Below are positions 50,185 through 58,294 of a stretch of 64,000 bases of DNA, piece by piece. The number at the start of each line of letters is the position of its first letter. Within the stretch, counting starts at the first letter, position 1. The notes beneath the pieces were generated by a model. The model was not told the DNA's origin. It saw only the letters and a program-made list of their open reading frames with translations, and searched no databases. The position numbers and the translations under genes were made by a program. Source of the stretch: Streptomyces sp. MH60 (GTDB taxonomy: Bacteria; Actinomycetota; Actinomycetes; Streptomycetales; Streptomycetaceae); assembly GCF_002939385.1 (NCBI RefSeq), contig NZ_MULI01000001.1, positions 248,001 through 312,000 on the forward strand, read 5' to 3'.

Positions 50185-50811
50185 ATGACCGCAGCCCGTG
50201 GACGGACGGGGCGACCGCCGCTGACCGACGAACGCAAGGCCGCCATCCGGCTGGAGATCGCTCGCGCCGCGGTCGGCCTGTTCATCGCCCAGGGCGTCGC
50301 CGCGACCACGGGCGAGCAGATCGGGCAGGCGGTCGGCGTCTCGGCACGGACGGTCTGGCGGTACTTCCCGACCAAGGAGAGCTGCGTACGGCCGCTGTTC
50401 TCGACCGGCATCGACATGATCGCCGCCGCGCTGCGGGAGTGGCGTCCCGGCAGGCCCCTCCAGGAGGCCTTCGACCACGTGTGGACCAACGACGAGGAAC
50501 TGACCGGACCGGACGTCGGTGCCCTGCTCCGGCTGACCCGCACCGAACCGGGCCTGCGCGCGGTCTGGCTGCAGACCCGCGACGAAGCGGAACCCGCCTT
50601 CGCGCGCGCCCTCGCCGAGCGCGCCGGGCTGCCCGGCGACGACGTACGGCCTGCCGTCTGGGCCGCCATGCTCAACGCCGCACTGCGCGCAGCCGTCGAA
50701 CACCACGCCTACCGATCGGCTGAGCCGGACTCCGGCCCCACGCCCGCCCGAGCCGACCTCGCAGCCACTCTGCGCACCGCCTTGGGTCTCGCGGCGGCCG
50801 GGCTCACCTGA
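50185..50811 (+). CDS. TetR family transcriptional regulator
   Basis: 208 residues. HTH: IRLEIARAAVGLFIAQGVAATTGEQIGQAVGVSARTVWRYFPTKESCVRPLF (about 21-72). C-terminal domain of the TetR_C_16/17 kind with EELTGPDVGALLRLTRTEPGLRAVWLQTRDE. Divergent from the SDR gene; operator TTTATGTC/GACATAAA lies between. Followed within 10 bp by a strong hairpin terminator. Confidence 0.9.
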   Translation: MTAARGRTGRPPLTDERKAAIRLEIARAAVGLFIAQGVAATTGEQIGQAVGVSARTVWRYFPTKESCVRPLFSTGIDMIAAALREWRPGRPLQEAFDHVWTNDEELTGPDVGALLRLTRTEPGLRAVWLQTRDEAEPAFARALAERAGLPGDDVRPAVWAAMLNAALRAAVEHHAYRSAEPDSGPTPARADLAATLRTALGLAAAGLT

Positions 50812-50820
50812 CTCGGACAT

Positions 50821-50845
50821 CGGCCAGGATGACGCGCCCTGGCCG
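50821..50845 (+). terminator. Terminator after the TetR gene
   Basis: CGGCCAGG (50821-50828) pairs exactly with CCTGGCCG (50838-50845) around a 9-nt loop, starting 10 bp after the stop codon. No U-run, as usual in Streptomyces. Confidence 0.7.
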
Positions 50846-50896
50846 CCCGCCGGTCGTCCGGGCGGAACCGAGGTGCCTCGGCGGGCCCCGGTCGGG

Positions 50897-50902
50897 TAGC
50901 GT
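50897..50902 (+). promoter_or_regulatory. -10 box of the chloramphenicol-exporter transcript
   Basis: TAGCGT lies 7 nt before the ATG at 50910, so transcription would start at or next to that codon. No clear -35 box is visible at the expected distance. Confidence 0.5.
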
Positions 50903-50909
50903 GCGGGCC

Positions 50910-50975
50910 ATGTCGAGTCCTGAGTCGGACGAGGTGGGGGCTTTCGGTCACGCCGTCAGCCCCCTGAACCACTGA
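50910..50975 (+). CDS. Putative leader peptide upstream of the exporter
   Basis: A 21-codon frame (MSSPESDEVGAFGHAVSPLNH) starts at the predicted transcription start and ends 111 bp before the exporter ATG. Within it GGGGGCT (50936-50942) pairs with AGCCCCC (50958-50964) over 7 bp, and CGAGGTG (50930-50936) is complementary to CACCTCG (51070-51076) at the exporter's ribosome site. Ribosome-stalling drugs can control resistance genes through such leaders, as for cat-86 and cmlA. No protein evidence; assignment is inference. Confidence 0.45.
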   Translation: MSSPESDEVGAFGHAVSPLNH

Positions 50976-51086
50976 GCGCACAGCCCTGCCGTCGCGCCGC
51001 ATTCCGCGGTGGGACGAGTGCCCCTGGGGGCCGACCGCGGTGACGAGAAGACCTCCTCGTGCCTCTCCTCACCTCGGAGCCACTCG

Positions 51087-52265
51087 ATGCCTTTCCCGCT
51101 GTACCTGCTTGCCCTGGCCGTCTTCGCCATGGGCACCTCGGAGTTCATGCTCGCCGGTCTCTTGCCGGACATCGCCTCGGACCTCGACGTCACCGTCGGG
51201 ACCGCAGGCACGCTCACCTCGGCCTTCGCGGTCGGCATGGTCGTCGGCGCCCCCCTGGTGGCCGCGCTTGCCCGCACTTGGCCCAGGCGCTCCAGCCTTC
51301 TGGGGTTCATCCTCGCCTTCGCCGCGGCCCACGCCGTGGGCGCCACCACCGCCAACTTTCCGGTGCTGTTCACGACCCGGGTCGTCGCCGCGCTCGCGAA
51401 CGCGGGGTTCCTCGCCGTCGCTCTGACGGCCGCCGCCGCTCTGGTCCCGCCCGACAGGAAGGGGCGTGCGCTGGCCGTACTGCTGTCGGGCACGACGGTG
51501 GCCACGGTCGCCGGTGTCCCCGGCGGATCGGTACTCGGCGCGCTGCTCGGCTGGCGGGCCACCTTCTGGGCCGTGGCCGCCCTCTGCCTGCCCGCCGCCA
51601 TCGGCATCCTCGCCGGACTCCCCGCACACCGTGCACGGAACGAAACGACTGACGGACCCGCCCTGCGAACGGAGCTCGCCCAGCTCACCAGGCCGCGATT
51701 GACCCTGGCGATGCTGCTCGGCGCGCTGGTGAACGCGGCGACGTTCGCGAGCTTCACCTTCCTCGCCCCCGTGGTGACCGGCACCGCCGGGCTGGACGAG
51801 CTGTGGATCCCTGTCGTCCTGGTGCTCTTCGGTGCCGGTTCCTTCGTCGGCGTCACCGTCGCCGGGCGGCTCTCCGACCGGCGCCCCGGCCTGGTCGTCA
51901 CGGCCGGCGGTCCGCTGCTGCTCCTCGGCTGGCCTGCCCTGGCCCTGCTGGCCGACGAGCCGGTCGCCCTGTTCCTCCTCGTGTTCACGCAGGGCGCGCT
52001 GTCCTTCGCGTTGGGCAGCACGTTGATCACCCGGGTTCTCTACGAGGGCGCGGGAGCCCCCACCATGGCCGGCTCCTACGCGACCGCCGCCCTCAACGCC
52101 GGCGCCGCCGTAGGCCCCCTCGCTGCCGCGACCACCCTCACCACCGCGGCCGGGGACCGCGGCCCGCTGTGGACAAGCGGCCTCCTGGTCGCTGTCGCCC
52201 TGCTCATCGCGCTCCTCTCCCGTGCCGTGATCACCACTGGCCAAGGCGTCGAGACGCTCCAGTGA
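51087..52265 (+). CDS. cmlR: Cmx/CmlR-family chloramphenicol exporter (MFS)
   Basis: 392 residues, ATG 51087 with GGAG 7 nt upstream. Twelve hydrophobic helices. The opening YLLALAVFAMGTSEFMLAGLLPDIASDLDVTVGTAGTLTSAFAVGMVVGAPLVAAL is the hallmark of the Cmx/CmrA and DHA1 drug exporters, as is TTRVVAALANAGFLAVALTAAAALVPPDRKGRALAVLLSGTTVATVAGVPGGS with motif C. Streptomyces orthologues confer chloramphenicol resistance by proton-driven efflux. Upstream lies a leader region with a short ORF and complementary segments, suggesting drug-inducible translation. Confidence 0.87.
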   Translation: MPFPLYLLALAVFAMGTSEFMLAGLLPDIASDLDVTVGTAGTLTSAFAVGMVVGAPLVAALARTWPRRSSLLGFILAFAAAHAVGATTANFPVLFTTRVVAALANAGFLAVALTAAAALVPPDRKGRALAVLLSGTTVATVAGVPGGSVLGALLGWRATFWAVAALCLPAAIGILAGLPAHRARNETTDGPALRTELAQLTRPRLTLAMLLGALVNAATFASFTFLAPVVTGTAGLDELWIPVVLVLFGAGSFVGVTVAGRLSDRRPGLVVTAGGPLLLLGWPALALLADEPVALFLLVFTQGALSFALGSTLITRVLYEGAGAPTMAGSYATAALNAGAAVGPLAAATTLTTAAGDRGPLWTSGLLVAVALLIALLSRAVITTGQGVETLQ

Positions 52266-52336
52266 CGCGCGTGGGGAACCGCCAACCGCCTTCGGCCATG
52301 ACGCGGCGGTGCTCGCGAGGGGCGCCGTGCGGGGGC

Positions 52337-53017
52337 TCAGCCTGTGACGGCGGCGGTGGTCCCGGCTGACGCGGTGACGGCCGCGACGGTTCGGAGCACC
52401 GCGGTGTTCACCGCTTCGGCGCCCCAACTGGACTGCTCGAGCTGCTTTCCGCGCCGGTGGACCGCGCCGGACCACGGGATCACCCGGTGCAGGCCCGGCA
52501 GGGTGCCGCTCGCGGAGAGCAGGCCGGCCAGCGCCGCCGTACGGTCGTCCGGCTCCGCCCCGTCGACGAGGACCGCGCGCACGCGTGCCACCAAGGCATC
52601 CTTGTGCCCGGTGTCGGCGGGGCGCATGACCGTCGTACGGATGACGCCCAGCCTGCGCCTGCTCTCGCGGCGCAGCATGCCCCGCTCCACGAGGCGGTCG
52701 AGCACGGTCTCGCGCAGCCGCAGCCCGGTGCCGAGCTCGATGAGGAGGGTCTGCACGCCGCGCACGCGTTCGGCGACCTTCTCGGCTGCGGCCCGCAGGA
52801 CGGGATCGGACGGTGGCTCACCTTCGACGGCGTGCACCCGCAGGCCGTTCAGTCCCTTGTCCGCCTCGTCGACCCTGACGCGGCCGGACCGGGCGAGTTC
52901 GACGAGCACGGCGCCGCCCAGGGTGTAGTACAGCGTGCCGGCCCCCGCGACCGTGCCCGACCTGTCGTCGAACATCAGCAGCATCAGGTCCTCGACGAGG
53001 AGCGGGTCTTCGCGCAT
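52337..53017 (-). CDS. GPP34 (GOLPH3-like) family protein
   Basis: 226 residues from ATG 53017 (AGAGGA 5 nt upstream). The GPP34 pattern is clear: LLVEDLMLLMFDDRSGTVAGAGTLYYTLGGAVLVELARSGRV at the start, ETVLDRLVERGMLRRESRRRLGVIRTTVMRP in the middle, and LAGLLSASGTLPGLH later. In eukaryotes the fold binds phosphatidylinositol-4-phosphate at the Golgi; in actinobacteria its job is unknown, probably lipid or membrane contact. Divergent from an ABC-exporter operon, with three GGAAAG-type repeats in the shared promoter region. Confidence 0.87.
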   Translation of the reverse strand: MREDPLLVEDLMLLMFDDRSGTVAGAGTLYYTLGGAVLVELARSGRVRVDEADKGLNGLRVHAVEGEPPSDPVLRAAAEKVAERVRGVQTLLIELGTGLRLRETVLDRLVERGMLRRESRRRLGVIRTTVMRPADTGHKDALVARVRAVLVDGAEPDDRTAALAGLLSASGTLPGLHRVIPWSGAVHRRGKQLEQSSWGAEAVNTAVLRTVAAVTASAGTTAAVTG

Positions 53018-53075
53018 GGATCCTCTTCCGTCTTCCGCCATCGGGCCCCGCACCTGCAAGTACGACTTGCCTGCC

Positions 53076-53110
53076 GGGAAAGCCAAGGGTAACTTTCCCA
53101 GTAGGAAAGT
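53076..53110. promoter_or_regulatory. Operator array between GPP34 gene and ABC operon
   Basis: GGGAAAG (53076-53082), ACTTTCCC (53092-53099) and GGAAAGT (53104-53110) form two overlapping perfect inverted repeats, 7-10-7 and 7-5-7. The wHTH regulator encoded in the operon is the obvious candidate to bind here. Confidence 0.6.
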
Positions 53111-53147
53111 CCAGCGGGACGCAACAACACACGGGGAGGCGGTGACC

Positions 53148-53654
53148 GTGAGCACACCGGTCGACGCGGAACAGGCATGGAGGGACCTGCAGCGCATTCG
53201 GGTGCCGCAGGAGCGGGTGTACGACGAGGTCGAGCGGTCGGCGTCCGGCGGGCCCGGCGCGACCTGGGCGACGGCCTCGATCATGTGGGTCTTCCTGGTC
53301 GTCACCGGTCTGGAGCTGCCCAAGTGGGGTGTCTGGCTGGCGCTCGGCGGATATCTCGTGGTGCTGGGCGCGCTGGCCCGGACCTACAGCCGCAGGAGCC
53401 GGGTCCGCCTGCACCACTCCCGCTGCGACTGGCGGATGCTCGCGAGCTTCGTCGCGGGAGCGGTGGTGACCGGCGGGACGATCGTGCTGTCGGGCCGGCT
53501 GGTCGAACCTCTGGAGCCGATGACGGGCGCGTTGGTCCGGGCCACGGTCTCGGCGTCCGTGTTCGTCCTGTTCGTCGGGCCGTTGACCCGGTGGTCGATG
53601 AGCTCCCTGCGAGGCCGAGAGGGACGGCCGGCCGGCGAGGGGGCGGGCAGGTGA
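53148..53654 (+). CDS. Membrane protein, first gene of the ABC-exporter operon
   Basis: 168 residues from the second of two GTGs, GAGG 8 nt upstream. N-terminal 40 residues are hydrophilic (AEQAWRDLQRIRVPQERVYDEVERSAS); then four hydrophobic segments at about 42-55, 60-78, 96-115 and 128-145. No recognised domain. The stop overlaps the next start (GTGA). Its place directly before a wHTH regulator and ABC pair suggests it acts as a membrane partner of the regulator or exporter. Confidence 0.8.
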   Translation: MSTPVDAEQAWRDLQRIRVPQERVYDEVERSASGGPGATWATASIMWVFLVVTGLELPKWGVWLALGGYLVVLGALARTYSRRSRVRLHHSRCDWRMLASFVAGAVVTGGTIVLSGRLVEPLEPMTGALVRATVSASVFVLFVGPLTRWSMSSLRGREGRPAGEGAGR

Positions 53655-53989
53655 GTGTTCCCGCCGGCTTCGACGAACTGATCCATCCCGCCACCCGGCT
53701 GTCGGTGGTCGCGCTGCTCGCCGCCACCGAATGGGCCGACTTCGCCTTCGTGCGCGACAGCCTCTCGCTCAGCGACTCCGCGCTCTCGAAGCAGCTCCAC
53801 ACCCTGGAAGAGGCCGGATATCTGGAGCTCCGCAAGGTGGGCGGCGGCCGCAAGCGGCGTACGAACGTGCGGCTGACGGACCGGGGGCGCGGCGCGTTCG
53901 AAGGACACGTCGCGGCCCTGCGGGCGATCGTCGAGGGCACCGGCACACCGGCACCGGCACGGCAGCATCCGACGGAGGCGGCACGGTGA
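53651..53989 (+). CDS. Winged-helix regulator (PadR/ArsR/MarR-like, PF13601)
   Basis: 112 residues from GTG 53651. Nearly the whole chain is one winged helix: LSVVALLAATEWADFAFVRDSLSLSDSALSKQLHTLEEAGYLELRKVGGGRKRRTNVRLTDRGRGAFEGHVAALRAIV. Such short wHTH proteins typically precede ABC exporter genes. Couples by GTGA overlaps on both sides. Likely binds the GGAAAG array at 53076-53110. Confidence 0.87.
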   Translation: MSVPAGFDELIHPATRLSVVALLAATEWADFAFVRDSLSLSDSALSKQLHTLEEAGYLELRKVGGGRKRRTNVRLTDRGRGAFEGHVAALRAIVEGTGTPAPARQHPTEAAR

Positions 53990-54885
53990 CGCGCCGGCAC
54001 ACGTCCGAACAGGCCGTCGTCGAGACCCGCGGCGTGACGATGACGTACGGCGGTGTCGACGTCCTGCGCGGTGTGGACCTGGACATCCACCGCGGCGAGG
54101 TCTTCGCCCTGCTGGGGCCCAACGGCGCCGGGAAGACCACCACCGTCGAGATCCTGGAGGGCTTCCGGCGGCGTTCCGCCGGTGACGTCCGCGTCCTGGG
54201 CACCGACCCGGAGCGGGGCTCCGACGGCTGGCGCGGACGGATCGGACTGGTCCTGCAGTCCTGGCGCGACCATCCCCGCTGGCGGGTCGCCGAACTGCTC
54301 ACGCACTTCGCGACGTACTACCCCGACCCGCGCGACCCCGCCGAACTGCTGGCGCTGGTCGGCCTCGACGAGCAGGCCGGCCGGCAGGTGAACCGGCTCT
54401 CCGGCGGTCAGCGCCGGCGGCTGGACGTCGCGCTCGGCATCATCGGCCGCCCCGAGCTGCTCTTCCTCGACGAGCCGACCACCGGCTTCGACCCCGAGGC
54501 GCGGCACGAGTTCCACCTCCTGGTCGAGCGGCTGGCCCACGACGAGGACGTCACCGTGCTGCTCACCACCCATGACCTGGTGGAGGCGGAGCGGCTCGCC
54601 GACCGGATCGCGATGCTGGTCGGCGGCCGTATCCGTGCCTGCGGCACCCCGGCCGAACTGGCCCGGCGGGCCGCTGCCGAGGCCGAGGTCCGCTGGACGG
54701 CCGACGACGGGACGCCTCGGCGCGAACGCACGGCGGACCCGTCGAAGCTGGTCTGGGAACTCCACCGGGACGCGGACGGGCCGATTCCCGGTCTGGAGGT
54801 CCGCCGCCCGACGCTGGAGGACACCTACCTGCACATGGTGCACCGAGCGGGCGATGGCCCGGAGGGGGAGACGCGGGCCGCATGA
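53986..54885 (+). CDS. ABC transporter ATP-binding protein (DrrA/CcmA-like)
   Basis: 299 residues from GTG 53986. Walker A GPNGAGKTTTVE (about 44-55), Q-loop LQSWRDH, signature LSGGQRRRLDVAL, Walker B LLFLDEPTTGFD, H-loop TTHDL. The C-terminal extension (LARRAAAEAEVRWTADDG) is the DUF4162-like tail of drug/lipid exporter ATPases. Coupled by start/stop overlaps to both neighbours. Pairs with the permease that follows. Confidence 0.92.
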   Translation: MTRRHTSEQAVVETRGVTMTYGGVDVLRGVDLDIHRGEVFALLGPNGAGKTTTVEILEGFRRRSAGDVRVLGTDPERGSDGWRGRIGLVLQSWRDHPRWRVAELLTHFATYYPDPRDPAELLALVGLDEQAGRQVNRLSGGQRRRLDVALGIIGRPELLFLDEPTTGFDPEARHEFHLLVERLAHDEDVTVLLTTHDLVEAERLADRIAMLVGGRIRACGTPAELARRAAAEAEVRWTADDGTPRRERTADPSKLVWELHRDADGPIPGLEVRRPTLEDTYLHMVHRAGDGPEGETRAA

Positions 54886-55757
54886 GGGGAACGAAGGGAA
54901 CACCCATGACGGGGCACTGGCGTGCCGGACTCCAGCGCGGCGGCATCGAACTGCGTCAGCTGCTGCGCAATCCGAAGGAGCTGTTCGGCCATCTGACCAA
55001 CGTGGTCGTCGCGCTGGCCGTCGCCGCCTTCGTCGGCGACGACGTGCCGGGCACCCGGACGCCGATGGCCCATCTGGTGCTGGCCGGCTTCGCCGCCTAC
55101 CTGCTGTTCCAGATCGGGCTGGTCAGCCTTCCGCAGATCCTCGTGACCGAGCGCGAGGAGGGCGCCCTGCTGCGGCTGCGCGCCACCCCGGGCGGGATAC
55201 GGGCGTACCTCGTCGCCAAGTGCGTGCTGGTGGTCGTCACCGCGCTCGGCACCCTGGCCCTGCTCCTGCTGACGGCGGCCGTGTTCGTGGACGGGCCGCT
55301 GCCGCACGGACCGGCCGGCTGGCTGACCCTGCTGTGGGTCACCACGCTCGGGCTGCTCGCCGTCGTACCGCTGGGCGCGGCGATCGGCGCCGTACTGCCC
55401 AACCCGCGCGAGGCGCTGGCGCTCATCATGCTGCCGGTGATGGGGCTGCTGGTCACGTCAGGGACGGTGTTCCCGATCACCTCACTGCCCGTGCCGGTCC
55501 AGCAGGTGGCCTCGGTCTTCCCGCTCAAGTGGATGGCGCAGGGCCTGCGTTCGGCGCTGCTGCCCGATGCGGCGCGCACCGCCGAGGCGGCAGGATCCTG
55601 GGAGCTGCCCATGGTCGCCCTGGTCCTCACCGCCTGGACCGTCCTCGGCTTCCTCCTCGCCGTCCCCCTGCTGCGCCGCGCCGCCCGCCGCGAGTCCGGT
55701 TCCCGCCTGAGCGCACGCCACCGCAGGGCGGAACAGAGCGGGGCCCTGTCCGCGTAG
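54882..55757 (+). CDS. ABC-2 type transporter permease
   Basis: 291 residues from ATG 54882 (overlapping the ATPase stop); an ATG at 54906 with GAAGGGAAC is an alternative. Six hydrophobic segments: about 37-52, 64-83, 108-135, 144-166, 175-195 and 246-264. ABC2_membrane pattern with LRATPGG, GTVFPI and ERELREEG-like turns (TEREEGALLRLR). Together with the ATPase it forms a DrrAB-type exporter for a hydrophobic compound. Confidence 0.88.
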   Translation: MRGTKGTPMTGHWRAGLQRGGIELRQLLRNPKELFGHLTNVVVALAVAAFVGDDVPGTRTPMAHLVLAGFAAYLLFQIGLVSLPQILVTEREEGALLRLRATPGGIRAYLVAKCVLVVVTALGTLALLLLTAAVFVDGPLPHGPAGWLTLLWVTTLGLLAVVPLGAAIGAVLPNPREALALIMLPVMGLLVTSGTVFPITSLPVPVQQVASVFPLKWMAQGLRSALLPDAARTAEAAGSWELPMVALVLTAWTVLGFLLAVPLLRRAARRESGSRLSARHRRAEQSGALSA

Positions 55758-55898
55758 GTGCGGGCCGGGAGGGTGGAGAGCAGGTGGTCCTCCGGGCGGG
55801 CGGGGTCAGGCATAAGGAGCGCGTGGGCCGGCGGCGGAAGTCGACGCGGTGATGGCCCGGGACAGGCCAGTCGGGCCGGACCGGCGGCGCGCCCCACA

Positions 55899-55912
55899 CT
55901 TCGAATTCGAAG
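55899..55912. promoter_or_regulatory. MarR operator palindrome
   Basis: CTTCGAATTCGAAG is a perfect 14-bp palindrome 16 bp before the MarR start codon, the TTCGAA form often bound by MarR proteins. It would overlap the promoter of the gene itself. Confidence 0.65.
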
Positions 55913-55927
55913 CAGTAGACTCCGTTC

Positions 55928-56431
55928 ATGCCTGATTCACCGCCCTCGCTCGACCCTGTGCAGCTCGGCGCCTACTTCGACCTCATCGAGGTGACGAGCC
56001 TGCTCCGGCATGCGGTCGAGCAGCAGCTGCGCGAAACCGGCGATCTCAGCTATGTGCAGTTTCAGCTCCTGGCCCGGCTCGGGGACTCGCCGACGGGCAG
56101 CCACCGCATGACCGACCTGGCCGACGGTGTCGTCTACAGCCGCAGCGGCCTGACGTACCAGGTCGGTCTCCTCGAAAAGGACGGCTTGGTCGTCCGCGCT
56201 CCCTCGCCGGACGACGAGCGGAGCATCACGGTCACCATCACCGGTGCCGGGCGCGAGCTGCTGGCGAAGGTGCTGCCGGGGCACGTCGAGGTGGTCAGCG
56301 GCCTCCTGTTCGCACCGCTTTCGCGCGACGACGTCCAGACGCTCGCCGGCCTACTGGCGCCGGTGCGCGACCACATGCGCTCGACGCCACCCCGCTCGGC
56401 CGCGCCTCGCCGCCGCAGAGGGAGACCGTGA
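55928..56431 (+). CDS. MarR family transcriptional regulator
   Basis: 167 residues. Winged helix: LSYVQFQLLARLGDSPTGSHRMTDLADGVVYSRSGLTYQVGLLEKDGLVVRAPSPDDERSITVTITGAGREL, with the DDER wing. Basic C-terminal tail (RRRRGRP). Follows the ABC operon by 170 bp but has its own promoter and palindromic operator, so it is likely a separate, autoregulated unit with targets elsewhere. Confidence 0.9.
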   Translation: MPDSPPSLDPVQLGAYFDLIEVTSLLRHAVEQQLRETGDLSYVQFQLLARLGDSPTGSHRMTDLADGVVYSRSGLTYQVGLLEKDGLVVRAPSPDDERSITVTITGAGRELLAKVLPGHVEVVSGLLFAPLSRDDVQTLAGLLAPVRDHMRSTPPRSAAPRRRRGRP

Positions 56432-56557
56432 AGGCCGAGGTCTCCACGGGTGCCGGTCGGCAGCCCGTCGCAGGTCGGACACCGTCAGGCGGCCGGGCGC
56501 GTCAGCAGGCGCCGCGATGCGCTCGATGCGATATCCGGCTAGGAACGGCGAGGAGCC

Positions 56558-58108
56558 TCACACGGTGAACTCCCTTATCACCGTGTCCCGGAACACCGCC
56601 CCGCCATCGACGGTGAACAGCGCGAGCCGGTCGTCGATGAGGTACGGGAACGCCTCCGAGGTGTGCACATCACGCCCGTCGTCCACGAACATCTCCACCG
56701 ACGTGCGGTCCACCAGAACCCGCAGCCGCACCCGCCGCGCCGACGGATCGAACGGGCTCCTGCTCTCCTGCCAGCGCCCCGAGGCGTCCGGGTTGACGGT
56801 GGGCCTGCGGTTGAGGAAGGCGTAGTCGCGGTAGACCCCCGCGTCGACGTGGCGGCCGCCGTCGTTGGAGCGGCGCAGTTGGAGACCCGCACCGGTGAGC
56901 TGGTCCCAGGTGATCTCGCAGCTCACCTCGTAGGCGGTGCCGCGGTAGTCGAGTACACGTGTGCCCTCGACCGCGAGGTCGCCCAGCCGCACCGTGCGCG
57001 AGACGTAGCGGTCCAGGGCGGCGATCGGGCGGGAGGCGAGGTAGTGGGTGCCGGTGGCGGCGCGCTTGAGGGTCACCTCGCGGACGATGGAGTCGGTGCC
57101 GTTGAAGCCGTCGGTGTCGATGGTGGGTGTGATGTTGGCGTAGTCCCAGTTGTTCAGCCAGCCGATGGCGTAGCGGGCGCGCTCGTCCAGGATGCCGCCG
57201 CCGTCCCGTTTCTCGAAGGTGACGGCGCCGTACCAGTCCCAGCCGTGGTCCAGCCACTGCGGGTCCGGCGCGTCGGGGACGAAGGCACTGCCGTCGAAGG
57301 CGCCGGTCCAGTAGGCGTAGGTGTTGGGCAGCCCGGCGCCCTTGGCGTTGGCGCTCACGCCGAGCACCCACTTCACGGTGCCGTCCTCGGAGGTGATCCG
57401 GAACAGGTCGGGGCACTCCAGGACGCCGATGCCGTCCTTGACGAACCCGCCGGCGTACGTCCACGCCTTGAGGTCGGCCGAGTGGTAGAAGCCCACCTTG
57501 TTGTTCTCGGCGAGCGCCATCACCCACCGGCCGCGCTCCTCGTCCCGGATCACCTTCGGGTCGCGGAAGTCGCGGCCGCCCGGATTGGGCAGCACCGGGG
57601 CGGTGCCGTGAGGGCGGAAGGTGCGGCCGCCGTCGGTGGAGTAGTACAGGTACTGGGCCTGCGCACCGCCTGCCGGTTCCATGGTCGCGAGCACGATCAC
57701 CGCGCCGGCACCGAAGCCCGCCGTGTCGCCCGTGTCCACCACCGCCGACCCCGACCAGACGTCCCCGCCCGGCGTGGTGTCCTTCGGGACGGCGATGCCG
57801 CGGTCGGTGAAGCGGACCAGGTCGGTGCTGGTGGCCAGGCGCCAGGCGGTGCCCGCCGTGGTGCCGCCGGCGACGTAGTCCGGGTTGTACAGGTAGTAGT
57901 AGTGGTACTCGCCGTCGATCCAGACCGGACGCTGCGGGTCGTTCTTCCACTGGTCGGGGACGGTGAAGTGGTACGCGGCCCGGTAGCGGGCGCAGGCCGG
58001 GGCGGCGGCCCGGGGTTTCGCGGCGGCGGTGCCCGCCGTGGGGAGCAGCGCGGCGCCCGCACCGGCGGCGGACCCGGCGAAGAGCGCTCGTCTGGACAGT
58101 CCACGCAT
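56558..58108 (-). CDS. Exported GH32 fructan hydrolase (levanase/inulinase-like)
   Basis: 516 residues from ATG 58108 (AGAGGA upstream). Tat signal: SRRALFAGSAAGAGAALLPTAGTAAA, cut near residue 31. GH32 active-site blocks: DQWKNDPQRPVWIDG with the nucleophile aspartate, GRDFRDPKVI (RDP), LECPDLF (EC, acid/base glutamate). A beta-sandwich domain follows (LLDRTSVEMFVDDGRDVHT end). The WMNDPNG block is changed to WKNDPQR, as in levan-acting enzymes. It cuts levan or inulin outside the cell and is divergent from the sugar-uptake operon, sharing its operator region. Confidence 0.92.
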   Translation of the reverse strand: MRGLSRRALFAGSAAGAGAALLPTAGTAAAKPRAAAPACARYRAAYHFTVPDQWKNDPQRPVWIDGEYHYYYLYNPDYVAGGTTAGTAWRLATSTDLVRFTDRGIAVPKDTTPGGDVWSGSAVVDTGDTAGFGAGAVIVLATMEPAGGAQAQYLYYSTDGGRTFRPHGTAPVLPNPGGRDFRDPKVIRDEERGRWVMALAENNKVGFYHSADLKAWTYAGGFVKDGIGVLECPDLFRITSEDGTVKWVLGVSANAKGAGLPNTYAYWTGAFDGSAFVPDAPDPQWLDHGWDWYGAVTFEKRDGGGILDERARYAIGWLNNWDYANITPTIDTDGFNGTDSIVREVTLKRAATGTHYLASRPIAALDRYVSRTVRLGDLAVEGTRVLDYRGTAYEVSCEITWDQLTGAGLQLRRSNDGGRHVDAGVYRDYAFLNRRPTVNPDASGRWQESRSPFDPSARRVRLRVLVDRTSVEMFVDDGRDVHTSEAFPYLIDDRLALFTVDGGAVFRDTVIREFTV

Positions 58109-58187
58109 CACACATCGTTCCTCTCGATCGAGCGAGCCCCGGAATCAGAGGCTCCGAACGGCGGCTCTCGTGGAACCAGGACTGTAG

Positions 58188-58287
58188 ACCTAACTCGTTA
58201 AAGGTCAAGTGGTTCCCGAGTCTTGACAGGGCTGCGGCGGGGTTCCCATCATCATCGGCATCAGCTCTCGACTAACACGAGTTAGGT
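58188..58287. promoter_or_regulatory. Operator pair between the exported GH32 and the uptake operon
   Basis: ACCTAACTCGT (58188-58198) and its inverted copy ACGAGTTAGGT (58277-58287) flank the shared promoter region. The right copy lies in CTAACACGAGTTAG, a near-perfect LacI-type palindrome with central CG, 9 bp before the binding-protein ATG. The local LacI regulator (62904-63968) is the expected binder; two spaced sites allow DNA looping over both promoters. Confidence 0.7.
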
Positions 58288-58294
58288 ACGTCCG

